Source: Stieleria tagensis
GTDB taxonomy: Bacteria; Planctomycetota; Planctomycetia; Pirellulales; Pirellulaceae
DNA length: 64,000 bases
Assembly (NCBI RefSeq): GCF_024129865.1
Contig: NZ_JAMYFE010000073.1
Location: 1 to 64,000 of the forward strand
Reading direction: 5' to 3'
Below the pieces are notes generated by a model. It did not search any database and was not told the origin of the DNA. It saw nothing but the letters and a program-made list of their open reading frames with translations. The position numbers and the translations under genes were made by a program. Position 1 is the first letter of the stretch; every line of letters begins with the position of its first letter. Shown here in pieces: positions 1 through 9,143 of this stretch.

Positions 1-97
1 CGAAGCTGCACGACCTCCCCGAGGGGTTGGGCGAGTGAATCGCAAGAACGCCGCTTCCAAACTCTCGCCGCGGTTGGCGCTGCTTTTTAGCCCTGCA

Positions 98-400
98 CTA
101 CCACTGCAGTTTCCAGGTGTCGGGGTGGGCATTTAAGTCATACCAGCCGTCAAAGTCGGCGAGACTTTCGCCGGCTGCGAGTTCGATCGCGCCTTGGTCG
201 GCCAGCGAGTGAATGAATTCACCCAGCGATCGGCTTGATCCGAACTCCCAGGCCACCAATTCCTCTTTGCCATTTTCGGCAAAGTGATCGACCGCCAGTT
301 CCAGTAGCACCCGGCAAACACCTTCGGCACCGACATGACCGCGCTGAGTGAGCGCGCGGTCTTTCATCGTGACACGGATCGTGTGGCGTACAAACTCCAC
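98..400 (-). CDS. Hypothetical protein, about 100 aa
   Basis: I do not recognise this protein. It is acidic, has no membrane segment or signal peptide, and looks globular, ending in a Trp-rich tail (HPDTWKLQW). It lies 38 nt downstream of valS on the same strand, so it is probably the last gene of the cimA-valS transcription unit. The annotated start is a GTG. The same frame stays open upstream past the valS stop and reads like protein (APEFESGHDER before VEFVRH), so the true start may lie slightly upstream, although no ATG, GTG or TTG is available there. Existence is likely; function is unknown. Confidence 0.6.
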   Translation of the reverse strand: MEFVRHTIRVTMKDRALTQRGHVGAEGVCRVLLELAVDHFAENGKEELVAWEFGSSRSLGEFIHSLADQGAIELAAGESLADFDGWYDLNAHPDTWKLQW

Positions 401-438
401 CCGTTCGTCGTGGCCGGATTCAAACTCCGGTGCGTGAT

Positions 439-3400
439 TTAGTTTGATGACACCTTCTCCTTGAGTTTGCCGATGTCGGCGGTGACGGTGTCACGTTGCT
501 GGACCAACTCGGCCAGTGAACCGCGCTCATTTTCGACCACGTCGGCTGGCGCCCGAGCGACAAAGTTTTCGTTTGACAGCTTTGCTTCTTTACCGGTGAT
601 TTGTTTGTTCAACTGGTCCAACAGTTTTTCCAGTCGCGCCAATTCCGCTTCGACATCGATAAACTTTTCGAGGTCCAAGTGGACTTCGACGTCGATCGAG
701 GGCAAGGCCAAGGGGGCATCGGTGGCAAAGCCCTGTGCGTCGGGGCCGATCGCGACAACGTCGGCACCGGTTAGCGCTTCGAAATAGGTCTTCATCGGAT
801 CCAGCAACGTTTGGCTGGATGGGCTGCAGCGGATGGCAACGGGCACGGTTTCGCGCGGCGGAATGTTCTGGCTGGAACGGATCCGGCGAATCGCACCGAC
901 GACTTCTTGGAATTCGGCGAACTGTCGCTCGATCGTTTCGTCATGGTGCTCGGGCACAGCGGTCGGCCAGTCGGCTGTCATCACAAAGGGCGATGCGGCG
1001 GTCGGTTCCAGCCCGCGCTCGGCAGCGAGTTGGCCCAGGTAGCCCCAAATCGATTCGGTCACGAACGGCATGATCGGATGCAACAGTCGTAGCAGGGTAT
1101 CCAATCCGTGCGCGATCACATTTTGCGTCATCGCACGCTGTGATTCGTCGGCCAACCGCGGCTTTGCGATCTCCACGTAGAAGCTACAGAATTCGTTCCA
1201 AGCAAAGTCGTACAAGACTTTTGAGACGTCGGCGAATTTAAACTGTTCGATCCCCGCGGTGACTTGCTCGGTGACCGTTGCTAGTCGACTCAGCAACCAG
1301 CGGTCTTCGACCGGCAGGGATGCCACGTCGATCGGCTGGCTTTGGTAGTCTTCCAGATTCATCAACACAAATCGCGCGGCGTTCCACAGTTTGTTGACAA
1401 AGTTCCGGCTGGTCTCGAATTTTTCGCTGACCACTGCGGCTTTGGGATGCGCCGTGTCGGCGGCGTTTTCGGCCCACTGCGTCGAGAACGTTTTCTTGCA
1501 ACCCGGACATTTCACGGTGGTTGCAGTTCGGTTCTTTTTGGTTTGGTCGATCAGTTTTTCACAGTGCGGGCATTCATACTGAACCGGCAATCGAACGTCT
1601 TGGGTTTCAGTCGCGATCCGCGCCAAACCAAACCGCAGCGAGTCGGGACCGAATTTGTCGATCACGTCGATCGGGTCAACGCCATTGCCTTTACTCTTGC
1701 TCATCCGTTCCCCGTTGCCATCCAAGATGGTCGGGTGAATGAACACTTCGTCAAACGGAACTTCGCCCAGATTGTTCAGACCCATCAACACCATGCGGGC
1801 AACCCACAGCGTGATGATGTCGCGCGAGGTGCAGAGGGTGGATGTGGGGTAGAAGTACTCCAGTTCTTTGGTTTGTTGCGGCCAACCAAGCGTGCTGTGT
1901 GGCCAGAGGGCGGACGAGAACCAGGTATCCAAGACATCGGGGTCACGCTGCAGTCCCAAGGCTTCGATCTGGGGTTCCAGCGGTGATTCTTCGTCTCTCA
2001 GGCAGACAAAAACGTCGAATCCAGCGGCTTGTCCTTCGTCATCGCCGGCGGCCTGGATTTTGGTCGACACGACATCCGGTCCGCCCAGCGCGGTGGCTTT
2101 TTCCGCAACCTGTTCGGCTTCGGATTGGCTGGTGAACGTTGCCGTCCAGATCGGAATTCGGTGTCCCCACCACAGTTGTCGACTGACCGGCCAGTCGCGT
2201 TTTTCACCCAGCCAATCCAGGTAGCCTTTGCGATACCGGGTTGGAAAGATTTTCACGCGTTGGTCGGACACGGCATCCATGGCCGATTGAGCCAACTGGT
2301 CCATGGCGACGAACCATTGGTCGGCCAAATAGGGTTCGATCGCGGTTTTGCTGCGGTCGGACAACGGCATCTCGATGTCACGGTCTTCCACGTCGCCCAG
2401 CAAGCCGGCTGCTTCCAAATCCTCAACGACTTGTTTTCGAGCCTGGGGGATCGTCAGCCCTTGATAGGCCGGCACGGTGGCATTCAGAGTGCCATCGGCG
2501 TTTAGCAGGTTGATCATCGGCAGCGATTGCCGCTTGCCGACTTCGTAGTCATTCGGATCGTGGGCCGGAGTGATTTTCACGCACCCGGAACCGAGTTCTG
2601 GTTTTGCCCAAACGTCGGTCACGAGCGGAATTTCTCGATTGGCCAGTGGCAGCATCAACTTCCGCCCATCGGCCGCCATGTCACGCAACTTTTCCAGTTT
2701 AGGCAACATCTCGCTGCGGCGTTTGGCGAGCGCATCCAGCTGGGCTTGAACGTCGGCATGTTCTTTCGTGCTCAACGAGCGACGTTTTTCGATCAGGTCC
2801 GCGGCGACTTTGTCCAAGGCGGCTGTCGGGTCGGGGTGCACCGCAACGGCGGTGTCACCAAGCATCGTTTCAGGGCGCGTGGTCGCGATTTCGACGAATT
2901 CCGGCTCGCCCGGTTTGGGGTCGATCACGGGATAGCGGAAGTGATAGAAGTGGCCTTTCTTGGTCACGTTTTCCACTTCGTCGTTGCTGACAGCTGTTTG
3001 CAAGAACGTGTCCCAGTTGACCAACCGTTTGCCACGGTAGATCAAGTCTTTTTGGAACAGATCGAAAAAGGTTGCGCGGACCGCTGCGCCACAGGTTTCG
3101 TCTAGCGTGAACCGCAGCCGCCGCCAGTCGCAGCTGCATCCCATGCGTTTCAGTTGACCCAGAATTCGTTTTTCGTACTGGTCTTTCCAGTCCCAGATCC
3201 GCTGCACCAACGCTTCGCGACCGATGTCGTGACGCGACAGGTTTTCCTGTTCCTTCAACCGTCGTTCGACGACGGCTTGGGTGGCGATGCCGGCGTGGTC
3301 GGTTCCCGGCAACCACAAGGCTTCGAAACCCTGCATCCGTTTGGTGCGAATCAAGATGTCTTGCAGGGTATTGTTCAACCCGTGCCCCAGGTGCAACGCG

Positions 3401-3540
3401 CCGGTCACATTGGGTGGTGGGATGACAATCGTGTAAGGCTTTTTATCCGGGCGAACTTCGGCGTTGTTACAACCGGCGTCGTCCCATTTGGCGACAATCT
3501 CGCCCGCCTCGGTGGCATAATCAAATCGAATCGGAATCAT
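439..3540 (-). CDS. valS: Valyl-tRNA synthetase
   Basis: Class I aminoacyl-tRNA synthetase that charges tRNA-Val in the cytoplasm. The HIGH signature appears as HLGH near residue 49 after PPPNVTGAL, and the KMSKS loop as MSKSKGNG near residue 613. The editing domain includes TTRPETMLGDTAVAV. An anticodon-binding domain follows, and a C-terminal coiled coil (about residues 960-1030) matches the ValRS tRNA-binding arm. At 1033 aa it is longer than the E. coli enzyme (about 950 aa). Part of the excess is a Cys4 zinc-ribbon-like insert just after the KMSKS region (CPHC near 653, CPGC near 676). Its ATG lies 3 nt beyond the cimA stop, which indicates cotranscription. Confidence 0.97.
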   Translation of the reverse strand: MIPIRFDYATEAGEIVAKWDDAGCNNAEVRPDKKPYTIVIPPPNVTGALHLGHGLNNTLQDILIRTKRMQGFEALWLPGTDHAGIATQAVVERRLKEQENLSRHDIGREALVQRIWDWKDQYEKRILGQLKRMGCSCDWRRLRFTLDETCGAAVRATFFDLFQKDLIYRGKRLVNWDTFLQTAVSNDEVENVTKKGHFYHFRYPVIDPKPGEPEFVEIATTRPETMLGDTAVAVHPDPTAALDKVAADLIEKRRSLSTKEHADVQAQLDALAKRRSEMLPKLEKLRDMAADGRKLMLPLANREIPLVTDVWAKPELGSGCVKITPAHDPNDYEVGKRQSLPMINLLNADGTLNATVPAYQGLTIPQARKQVVEDLEAAGLLGDVEDRDIEMPLSDRSKTAIEPYLADQWFVAMDQLAQSAMDAVSDQRVKIFPTRYRKGYLDWLGEKRDWPVSRQLWWGHRIPIWTATFTSQSEAEQVAEKATALGGPDVVSTKIQAAGDDEGQAAGFDVFVCLRDEESPLEPQIEALGLQRDPDVLDTWFSSALWPHSTLGWPQQTKELEYFYPTSTLCTSRDIITLWVARMVLMGLNNLGEVPFDEVFIHPTILDGNGERMSKSKGNGVDPIDVIDKFGPDSLRFGLARIATETQDVRLPVQYECPHCEKLIDQTKKNRTATTVKCPGCKKTFSTQWAENAADTAHPKAAVVSEKFETSRNFVNKLWNAARFVLMNLEDYQSQPIDVASLPVEDRWLLSRLATVTEQVTAGIEQFKFADVSKVLYDFAWNEFCSFYVEIAKPRLADESQRAMTQNVIAHGLDTLLRLLHPIMPFVTESIWGYLGQLAAERGLEPTAASPFVMTADWPTAVPEHHDETIERQFAEFQEVVGAIRRIRSSQNIPPRETVPVAIRCSPSSQTLLDPMKTYFEALTGADVVAIGPDAQGFATDAPLALPSIDVEVHLDLEKFIDVEAELARLEKLLDQLNKQITGKEAKLSNENFVARAPADVVENERGSLAELVQQRDTVTADIGKLKEKVSSN

Positions 3541-3543
3541 CTT

Positions 3544-5151
3544 TTAGGTGGCCGGTGTAACGTCGTCTTTGTGCAATTTGTATTCAAAGGAATCCACCAA
3601 GGCGTTGAAACTGGCCTCGATGATGTTGTCGCTGACGCCGATCGTCCCCCAGGACTCGTCTTTGTCACAGCTTTCAATGTTGACGCGGGTGCCCGCGGCA
3701 GTGCCGGCACCGTTGTCGACGACACGTACTTTGTAGTCGACCAGTCGCATGTCGCGCAGTTGAGGGTAGGACGGCAATAACGCAGCACGCAGTGCCGAAT
3801 CGAGTGCATTGACCGGCCCGTGACCTTCGGCTGCATTAAAGCAGTCTTGGTCCCCGATCCGAATTTTCAGGATCGCTTCGGCATAAACGTCTTTCTCGTC
3901 CGCCGAGGTTTCGCCGGCAACGACGCGGTATTTTATCGGGCTAAAATGGGGCGCAAAGGATCCGACCACGCGTTTGATCAGCAGGTCAAACGAGCCGCCG
4001 GCATTTTCGAATTGGAAGCCTTGGTTTTCCAGACGCACGACTTCGGCCAAGATTTTGTCTTGAACCTCGCGATCGTCTTCGATGCTGTGGCGTGTCGCCA
4101 CGGCAACAATGTTGCTGCGTCCCGAGAGCTCGCTGACCAAAATCCGTCGTTCGTTGCCGACCAGTGCGGGATCGATGTGCTCGTAGGTCGCCGCCGCTTT
4201 GTTGATCGCATGCACGTGCATTCCACCCTTGTGTGCGAATGCGCTTTGCCCGACGAATGCCTGGCCGCCACGCCATTGCAGGTTGGCGGTTTCGTAGACG
4301 AATCGGCTGAGTTCGGTCAGTGGCTGTAAACCGCGACCGTCTAGCACGGTGTAGCCCTGTTTTTTGAGCGCCAGATTGGCCATCACGGAAATCAAGTCGG
4401 CGTTGCCACAGCGTTCGCCGATCCCGTTGATCGTGCCTTGGACCTGTGTCGCGCCGGCGTCGACAGCGGCCAGCGAATTGGCGACAGCAAGTTCCCCATC
4501 GTTGTGGCAATGGATGCCGAAGGTCACGGCGGGGAAATCTCGCAGCGATTCAATCGCAGCCTGGGTGATTTGCGCGATCTGTTCTGGCAGGGAGCCGCCG
4601 TTGGTATCACACAGTGACATCACCGTCGCGCCGCCCTGGGCGGCGGCCCGCAACGTTTTCAGGGTGTATTCCGGGTTGGCAACGAAGCCGTCAAAAAAAT
4701 GCTCGGCGTCGTAAATGACTTCACTGTGAGCGGCCAAAAATTCGACGCTTTCGCCGATCATCGCCAAGTTCTCTTCCAACGAAACCCGCAGGACTTCGGT
4801 GGCGTGGTAGTCCCAGGTCTTGCCGACGACCGTGATCACCGGGGTTTCCGCTTTGACCAGAGATTGCATTCCGGGGTCATCCGCCGCTTTGACGCTGCGG
4901 CGACGTGTCATCCCAAAGGCGCAAATCTTGGTTTTGCCCAAATCAAACTTGCGGATCTGTTCAAAAAACGCGACGTCTTTTTCATTGCTCAGCGGGTAGC
5001 CACCCTCGACAAAATCGATGCCCGTTTCCGCCAATCGGCGGGCAATTTGCAATTTGTCATTGAGCGAAAAACTAACGCCTTCGCCCTGTGAGCCGTCGCG
5101 CAGCGTGGTGTCGTAGATTTGGATCGGTGTAGAGGTCATGTCGGGCTTCAT
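3544..5151 (-). CDS. cimA: (R)-citramalate synthase, 2-isopropylmalate synthase family
   Basis: Condenses pyruvate with acetyl-CoA to citramalate, the first step of the threonine-independent route to isoleucine. The DRE-TIM metallolyase barrel shows DTTLRDG near the N-terminus (metal and catalytic Arg/Asp), HCHND near residue 212 (metal His pair) and NGIGERCGNADL near 240-250. A C-terminal LeuA-type allosteric domain (about residues 400-520) follows. The length of 535 aa and the YDTTLRDGSQGEGVSFS opening fit the CimA type better than LeuA or homocitrate synthase. Two starts are possible (M1, or M5 before TSTPIQIYDTT). The gene heads the cimA-valS unit, and a terminator-like hairpin sits just before its start. 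Confidence 0.9.
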   Translation of the reverse strand: MKPDMTSTPIQIYDTTLRDGSQGEGVSFSLNDKLQIARRLAETGIDFVEGGYPLSNEKDVAFFEQIRKFDLGKTKICAFGMTRRRSVKAADDPGMQSLVKAETPVITVVGKTWDYHATEVLRVSLEENLAMIGESVEFLAAHSEVIYDAEHFFDGFVANPEYTLKTLRAAAQGGATVMSLCDTNGGSLPEQIAQITQAAIESLRDFPAVTFGIHCHNDGELAVANSLAAVDAGATQVQGTINGIGERCGNADLISVMANLALKKQGYTVLDGRGLQPLTELSRFVYETANLQWRGGQAFVGQSAFAHKGGMHVHAINKAAATYEHIDPALVGNERRILVSELSGRSNIVAVATRHSIEDDREVQDKILAEVVRLENQGFQFENAGGSFDLLIKRVVGSFAPHFSPIKYRVVAGETSADEKDVYAEAILKIRIGDQDCFNAAEGHGPVNALDSALRAALLPSYPQLRDMRLVDYKVRVVDNGAGTAAGTRVNIESCDKDESWGTIGVSDNIIEASFNALVDSFEYKLHKDDVTPAT

Positions 5152-5156
5152 TTACG

Positions 5157-5188
5157 AAAAAACCCCCGAAGCCGGATAGCCACGGGGG
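5157..5188 (-). terminator. Terminator-like hairpin abutting the cimA start (possible attenuator)
   Basis: Read on the minus strand, CCCCCG and CGGGGG arms enclose a 14-nt loop and are followed directly by six T residues. The T-run ends about 5 nt before the cimA ATG. This has the form of an intrinsic terminator but lies upstream of a gene rather than downstream, with no same-strand gene close before it. That placement suggests attenuation of the branched-chain amino acid gene. I could not identify a convincing Ile/Val/Leu-rich leader peptide or an antiterminator. Confidence 0.5.
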
Positions 5189-5320
5189 AATGACAGGTCG
5201 ATTTGCACAGGGATTTCAATCGGTGCGAAAGGTTTCAATTGCGTTGGCGAGAGAATAAGGGGTCACCCATCACCCGTCAATCACGCCCTCCGGCCGACCG
5301 AGTTGTCCGTCGGTCGCGGT

Positions 5321-5344
5321 GTTGGTGTGGAGGATTTATCCGAC
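5321..5344 (+). repeat. Single REP copy (24-bp family)
   Basis: One forward copy of the REP family (GTTGGTGTGGAGGAT + TTATCCGAC) found throughout the window. Unlike most others it has no inverted partner close by. It lies in the 453-bp gap between cimA and the 5605-6012 gene, where I see no gene; open frames there are made of repeat sequence. Confidence 0.85.
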
Positions 5345-5373
5345 CAGTATTGATGTTTCGAAGTTGCGATTTT

Positions 5374-5535
5374 ATGGCAACCCGACGCGTCGCGGGCTGT
5401 TGCTTTAATCTTCGAAGGCAAATTAGCGTGGGAATGGTAACCCGACGCGTGAGCGAGGGACTTCATCAGATCCCTCGCTCACGCGTCGGGTTGCGAAAAA
5501 CCCATGCCTGACGCGAAATCGCGACTTCAAAAGCC
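5374..5535. repeat. Large palindromic element with GACGCGTGAGCGAGGGA core
   Basis: Near-perfect inverted arms: AACCCGACGCGTGAGCGAGG at 5439-5458 (plus GA) and the reverse complement at 5471-5492, with a 10-nt loop. Weaker flanking symmetry extends outward (GAAGTTGCGATTTTATGGCAA on the left, broken, against AAATCGCGACTTCAAAAG on the right). A half-copy of the core (CAACCCGACGCGTCGCGG) lies at about 5380-5397. The same element occurs at 11705-11766 and 18127-18229, and a broken one at 12570-12790. Confidence 0.85.
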
Positions 5536-5604
5536 ACCCATCGGGTTACGAAAGACCAACGGCTCTGCCAAATACGAAAGCTTCAACGCGCCGTCTCGCC
5601 CCAG

Positions 5605-6012
5605 CTATTTTCCGCCAGGTGCTTTCAGATTCTGGGCGTGCTGGCCGTAGCGGGATCGCTGGGTCACCAACAGATTCCAGCCATAGACGGCCAGAAACGC
5701 CACGCAGATCGTCACCATCAAACAGACGATTCGGGTGTCGTGCAGGTTCACCGCGCCGGCGTGTCGCCACAGTGACAAGAAATGGGCCAGCTGGCCAAAT
5801 CCAATCAGGCAGCCGATCGCGCCGATGGTGGCGGCCGATCCGAGTGCCTGGCGGCGGCGGTGTGGGTTCAACGCCACCACACCAAAAAACAGAATCGGGA
5901 TGCCCAGCATCATCGGCAGAAACAATAGCGGTGCCTTCTCCAGCGATCCGAACAGCGCCATCGCGGTATCAATGCACAGCAATAGACCAGAGACAATGCC
6001 AAATCGAGCCAT
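5605..6012 (-). CDS. Small integral membrane protein, unknown function
   Basis: I do not recognise this 135-residue protein. It shows about four hydrophobic segments (ARFGIVSGLLLCIDTAMALFG, APLLFLPMMLGIPILFFGVV, AATIGAIGCLIGFGQLAHF, IVCLMVTICVAFLAVYGW) and a hydrophilic C-terminal tail, so it should be an inner-membrane protein. I chose the ATG at 6012, immediately before the first hydrophobic segment, over a GTG 15 nt upstream; neither has a clear ribosome site. It lies about 100 nt downstream of the MacB-like permease on the same strand and may belong to that unit, but nothing ties it functionally to export. Confidence 0.65.
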   Translation of the reverse strand: MARFGIVSGLLLCIDTAMALFGSLEKAPLLFLPMMLGIPILFFGVVALNPHRRRQALGSAATIGAIGCLIGFGQLAHFLSLWRHAGAVNLHDTRIVCLMVTICVAFLAVYGWNLLVTQRSRYGQHAQNLKAPGGK

Positions 6013-6114
6013 GTACGTTATCGACACTTATACGCTATCGAGACTTTCGAGGGATTCGACCAACCACCAATTCAATCTATCTATCAACTGCGTCAGATGT
6101 CAGGCCTATCCGCA

Positions 6115-7425
6115 TCACTGTTTTCGCAGCGCTTCGATCGGACTCATCGATGCCGCTTTGTAGGCGGGATAAACGCCAAACACGATTCCGATTGCCACCG
6201 AGATACCGAATGCCAGACCGATCGAAACCAGGCTGGTATCGGTCTTCATTCCCACGGCCAGTGTCACTACGATCGGAATGCTGACACCCAAAACGATGCC
6301 AAAAACTCCGCCCATGGCCGATAAAACCGTGGTTTCCAACAAAAACTGGCGGATGATGTCACGCCGCTTGGCTCCGATCGCGCGGCGGATGCCGATCTCG
6401 CGGGTCCGTTCGGTGACAGTGGCCAGCATGATGTTCATGATGCCGATCCCACCGACCAGCAGAGAAATCCCGGCGATCGCCCCCAACACCATGTTCCAGA
6501 TCCGTTTCTCATGCTCGGCTTGGGCCATCAGTTCGACCGGAACCAGCACCTGGTAATCCGCTTCGGGGTGTTTCTTTTCTAGCAAACCACGCACCATTCC
6601 GGCTGTTGCTACCACCCGATCGGTGGCCTCGTCACCTCCGGCGACCGCCAGCGTGACTTCGCTTAATTCCACACGCTCGTACTCGCGACTGCCGCGGGCA
6701 CCTTTTCGCGACAGAAAACCGAATCTGGCGCGGCCGGTATCGAGAGGAATGAAGATGTCTTGGTTGGCATCGCTGCCCTCGGACTGTGACGCTGTGGCCA
6801 ATCCACTGTCGCCGGCATCCAAAATCCCGACCACGCGGAACGCAATGCCATCGATCAGGATGGGTTCATCCAGTGGATCAGTAAACCCGAACAACTGCGA
6901 CGCAGCCGACGCGGCTAGCACGCAAACGTTCGACATGGATTCCAGATCATGCGGCTGTAAGAAACGCCCGCGATGGACCGTCATGTTGCGGACGTCCTGC
7001 AGTCCTGGTGTCGTCGCCAACACCCTGGCTTGGTCGATTCGATTGCCCTGCCGGGCCACGTTTTGCAGTTTCATCATCACTGGCACCACGCGATCGTTGG
7101 TGGGGATCGATTCCAGTGATCGCAAATCGGCATAGGTCAATCCGAACGCGTTCACTTTGTAGCGGCTGTCGGTGACCATCGCAGGCTGCGTTCCTGATCC
7201 GGCATCGCGCCCGGTCTGGCCGCTTGGTTTGACCGTTCGCACGATCACGTTGTTGGCGCCTAGCTGGCGAATCCGATCCAGCGCGTCTTGTTTACTGCCT
7301 TCACCGATCGACAGCATCGCAATCACGGACGCCACACCCAAGATAGTGCCCAACAGTGTCAGTGTGCTGCGCATTTTATGCAGCAGCAGATTGCGAATGG
7401 CTAGCTTCAGTGTCGACCACCACAT
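6115..7425 (-). CDS. MacB/FtsX-type ABC transporter permease
   Basis: Inner-membrane permease of the MacB/LolCE class (436 aa). One N-terminal membrane helix (MRSTLTLLGTILGVASVIAML) precedes a large periplasmic MacB-type domain. A C-terminal FtsX domain with three helices contains the signature NIMLATVTERTREIGIRRAIGA. It carries no ATP-binding domain, so it needs a separate ATPase, which is not encoded nearby. Its ATG shares one base with the stop of the upstream membrane-fusion gene (TGATG), so the two are translationally coupled. Substrate unknown; export of peptides, lipids or drugs is typical for the family. Confidence 0.9.
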   Translation of the reverse strand: MWWSTLKLAIRNLLLHKMRSTLTLLGTILGVASVIAMLSIGEGSKQDALDRIRQLGANNVIVRTVKPSGQTGRDAGSGTQPAMVTDSRYKVNAFGLTYADLRSLESIPTNDRVVPVMMKLQNVARQGNRIDQARVLATTPGLQDVRNMTVHRGRFLQPHDLESMSNVCVLAASAASQLFGFTDPLDEPILIDGIAFRVVGILDAGDSGLATASQSEGSDANQDIFIPLDTGRARFGFLSRKGARGSREYERVELSEVTLAVAGGDEATDRVVATAGMVRGLLEKKHPEADYQVLVPVELMAQAEHEKRIWNMVLGAIAGISLLVGGIGIMNIMLATVTERTREIGIRRAIGAKRRDIIRQFLLETTVLSAMGGVFGIVLGVSIPIVVTLAVGMKTDTSLVSIGLAFGISVAIGIVFGVYPAYKAASMSPIEALRKQ

Positions 7426-9143
7426 CAGGAATCGCCACTCAACAGTTCGTCGATGAAGCCGCGGGGGTTCAGGGTGACCGATTCACCGGTGTCCAAGCCG
7501 CCGACGACTTGCACGACCGAATCGTTTTCGCGTCCGATGTCGACCGGGCGTGGCACCAGTTGTTGATTCTGGTGAACAAGCACCCAGTTCTGGTCATTGC
7601 GTTCGATCACGGCTTGGCGCGGCACGGCCAGGGCGTCATCAATCGAATCGATCAGGATTTCCGTGACGGCGGTCATCCCAGGTTTCAACTGCTCGACTTT
7701 GTCGTCAATCGTCACGATCGTGCGATAGACTTTGGTATCGCTTCCCCGCCAGCCGTTTTGATCTGGCAGCACGGCGATCGAGTGCACCGTTCCGGTGTAT
7801 TTCTTTTCCGGGAACGCGTCGACAGAAACCCGGGCTTTCATGCCGATTTGAATTTGGTCCATGTCCGATTCATGGACCGCGGTCTGGACCTGCATCTCTT
7901 GCAGCGACGGCAGCGACATCAGGTGTTGGCGATAGCGGACCGGCACACCCTCGCGGACTTCGTCGTTGGCATCCGAGGCATAGGCCACCATCCCCGCTTC
8001 GGGGGCGTAAACTTTACAGGCGGCCAGTTGTGTCTTGTAGCGTTCGAGTCGTTCCTCTTCCTTCTTCAGCGATTCGGTGCGGGCACGCAGGATCGCTTGC
8101 ACCTGAGCCATTCGGGCTTCGTTGTTTCGCAGGGTTTGTTCGAGCGCTCGTTCAGCGGTCGCCATCTTGCCACGCAACGTCAGCAATTCCATCTCACGTT
8201 CGTAGTTCTCTTTCTTGGCCAACGTGGCGAGTGAGGTTTCCAATTTATTCAACTGGGCCGCGTATTTGCCTTCGGCCTGCAGGAACGCCAATTCGCTTTT
8301 GCGAAGTTCGTTGCGGTTGGCATAGCCCAGTTTGTACAGCGAATCGATTCCGCGGCGGTCATCGCGACGCAGTTCGAGCGTGGCCTGGGCTTCCAGGATC
8401 TGGTTATTCACATCGTCGATCGAACGCTTGATTTCCTCAACGGCCAACTTGTGCGTTCCGCTTTCCACATCGCTAAACATTTCCAATTCCAGTCGAGCGA
8501 GTTGGACCTTCAATCCGGCCTCCGCCTTGCTGGTTTCGTTTTGCACAATTTGGTTGCTGTAGTTCGCTTCGGCTTGGATTTTGGTCGACCGCGCGTCTTC
8601 AGTGTCCAAAATCTGTTCGTCATAAGCTTCACGCATCGGAGCGGACTCCATTTCGACCAACAAGTCGCCTTTTTCGACGCTGCTGCCGTTGGGGATGATC
8701 CACAAGATTGGCGTGCCGTTGATCCCGTCACGCTGCACGTCTTCCACCATGCAGTGGATTTCGCGATTGAGCTGACTTTCCAAATTGCCCCGCTCGATCA
8801 CCGTGACCTCCATGTCTTGGCGGTCAACCAGGTGCAGTAAATCGGTCTGCTGAAAAGTTTTCTTGCCGTTTCCCGGCAATCCGAACCAGGCGGTCGCCAA
8901 CACGCAAACCACCGCGATCGCACTGACGACCGGCAACCAGCGGCCGCTGCCAGGTTTGGCGGCTAACCGAAAGGGTCTGGATTTCAGCTTCACGGGCGGC
9001 TTGTCATAGTCGTCGGCCGGCCGCTGCGGCACGGCGTCGTGTGACTGATTTTGGGAATTGCTGCCGTGTTGGGGCGAAGGTGCGAGTGCGACTGAAGACG
9101 GCGTTTGGGTCGCTGGGCTTTCTGGTTCGAGCAGAGCGGACAT
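7425..9143 (-). CDS. HlyD/MacA-family periplasmic adaptor subunit
   Basis: Membrane-fusion protein expected to link the coupled permease to an outer-membrane channel. The first 65 or so residues are a Pro/Ser/Gln-rich cytoplasmic tail, longer than in E. coli MacA. A single membrane helix (LPVVSAIAVVCVLATAWFGL) follows, then lipoyl/barrel-sandwich halves flanking a long alpha-helical hairpin rich in Glu, Lys, Leu and Ala (about residues 180-390), then a beta-barrel domain (VRVSVDAFPEKKYTGTVHSI resembles this region). At 572 aa it is long for the family, and the coiled hairpin is correspondingly long. No outer-membrane channel gene is in the window. Confidence 0.88.
   Translation of the reverse strand: MSALLEPESPATQTPSSVALAPSPQHGSNSQNQSHDAVPQRPADDYDKPPVKLKSRPFRLAAKPGSGRWLPVVSAIAVVCVLATAWFGLPGNGKKTFQQTDLLHLVDRQDMEVTVIERGNLESQLNREIHCMVEDVQRDGINGTPILWIIPNGSSVEKGDLLVEMESAPMREAYDEQILDTEDARSTKIQAEANYSNQIVQNETSKAEAGLKVQLARLELEMFSDVESGTHKLAVEEIKRSIDDVNNQILEAQATLELRRDDRRGIDSLYKLGYANRNELRKSELAFLQAEGKYAAQLNKLETSLATLAKKENYEREMELLTLRGKMATAERALEQTLRNNEARMAQVQAILRARTESLKKEEERLERYKTQLAACKVYAPEAGMVAYASDANDEVREGVPVRYRQHLMSLPSLQEMQVQTAVHESDMDQIQIGMKARVSVDAFPEKKYTGTVHSIAVLPDQNGWRGSDTKVYRTIVTIDDKVEQLKPGMTAVTEILIDSIDDALAVPRQAVIERNDQNWVLVHQNQQLVPRPVDIGRENDSVVQVVGGLDTGESVTLNPRGFIDELLSGDS

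Noticed and set aside
5203-5511. 102-residue open frame upstream of cimA
   Set aside because: Composed of REP and palindromic-element sequence; similar peptides arise wherever these repeats occur.
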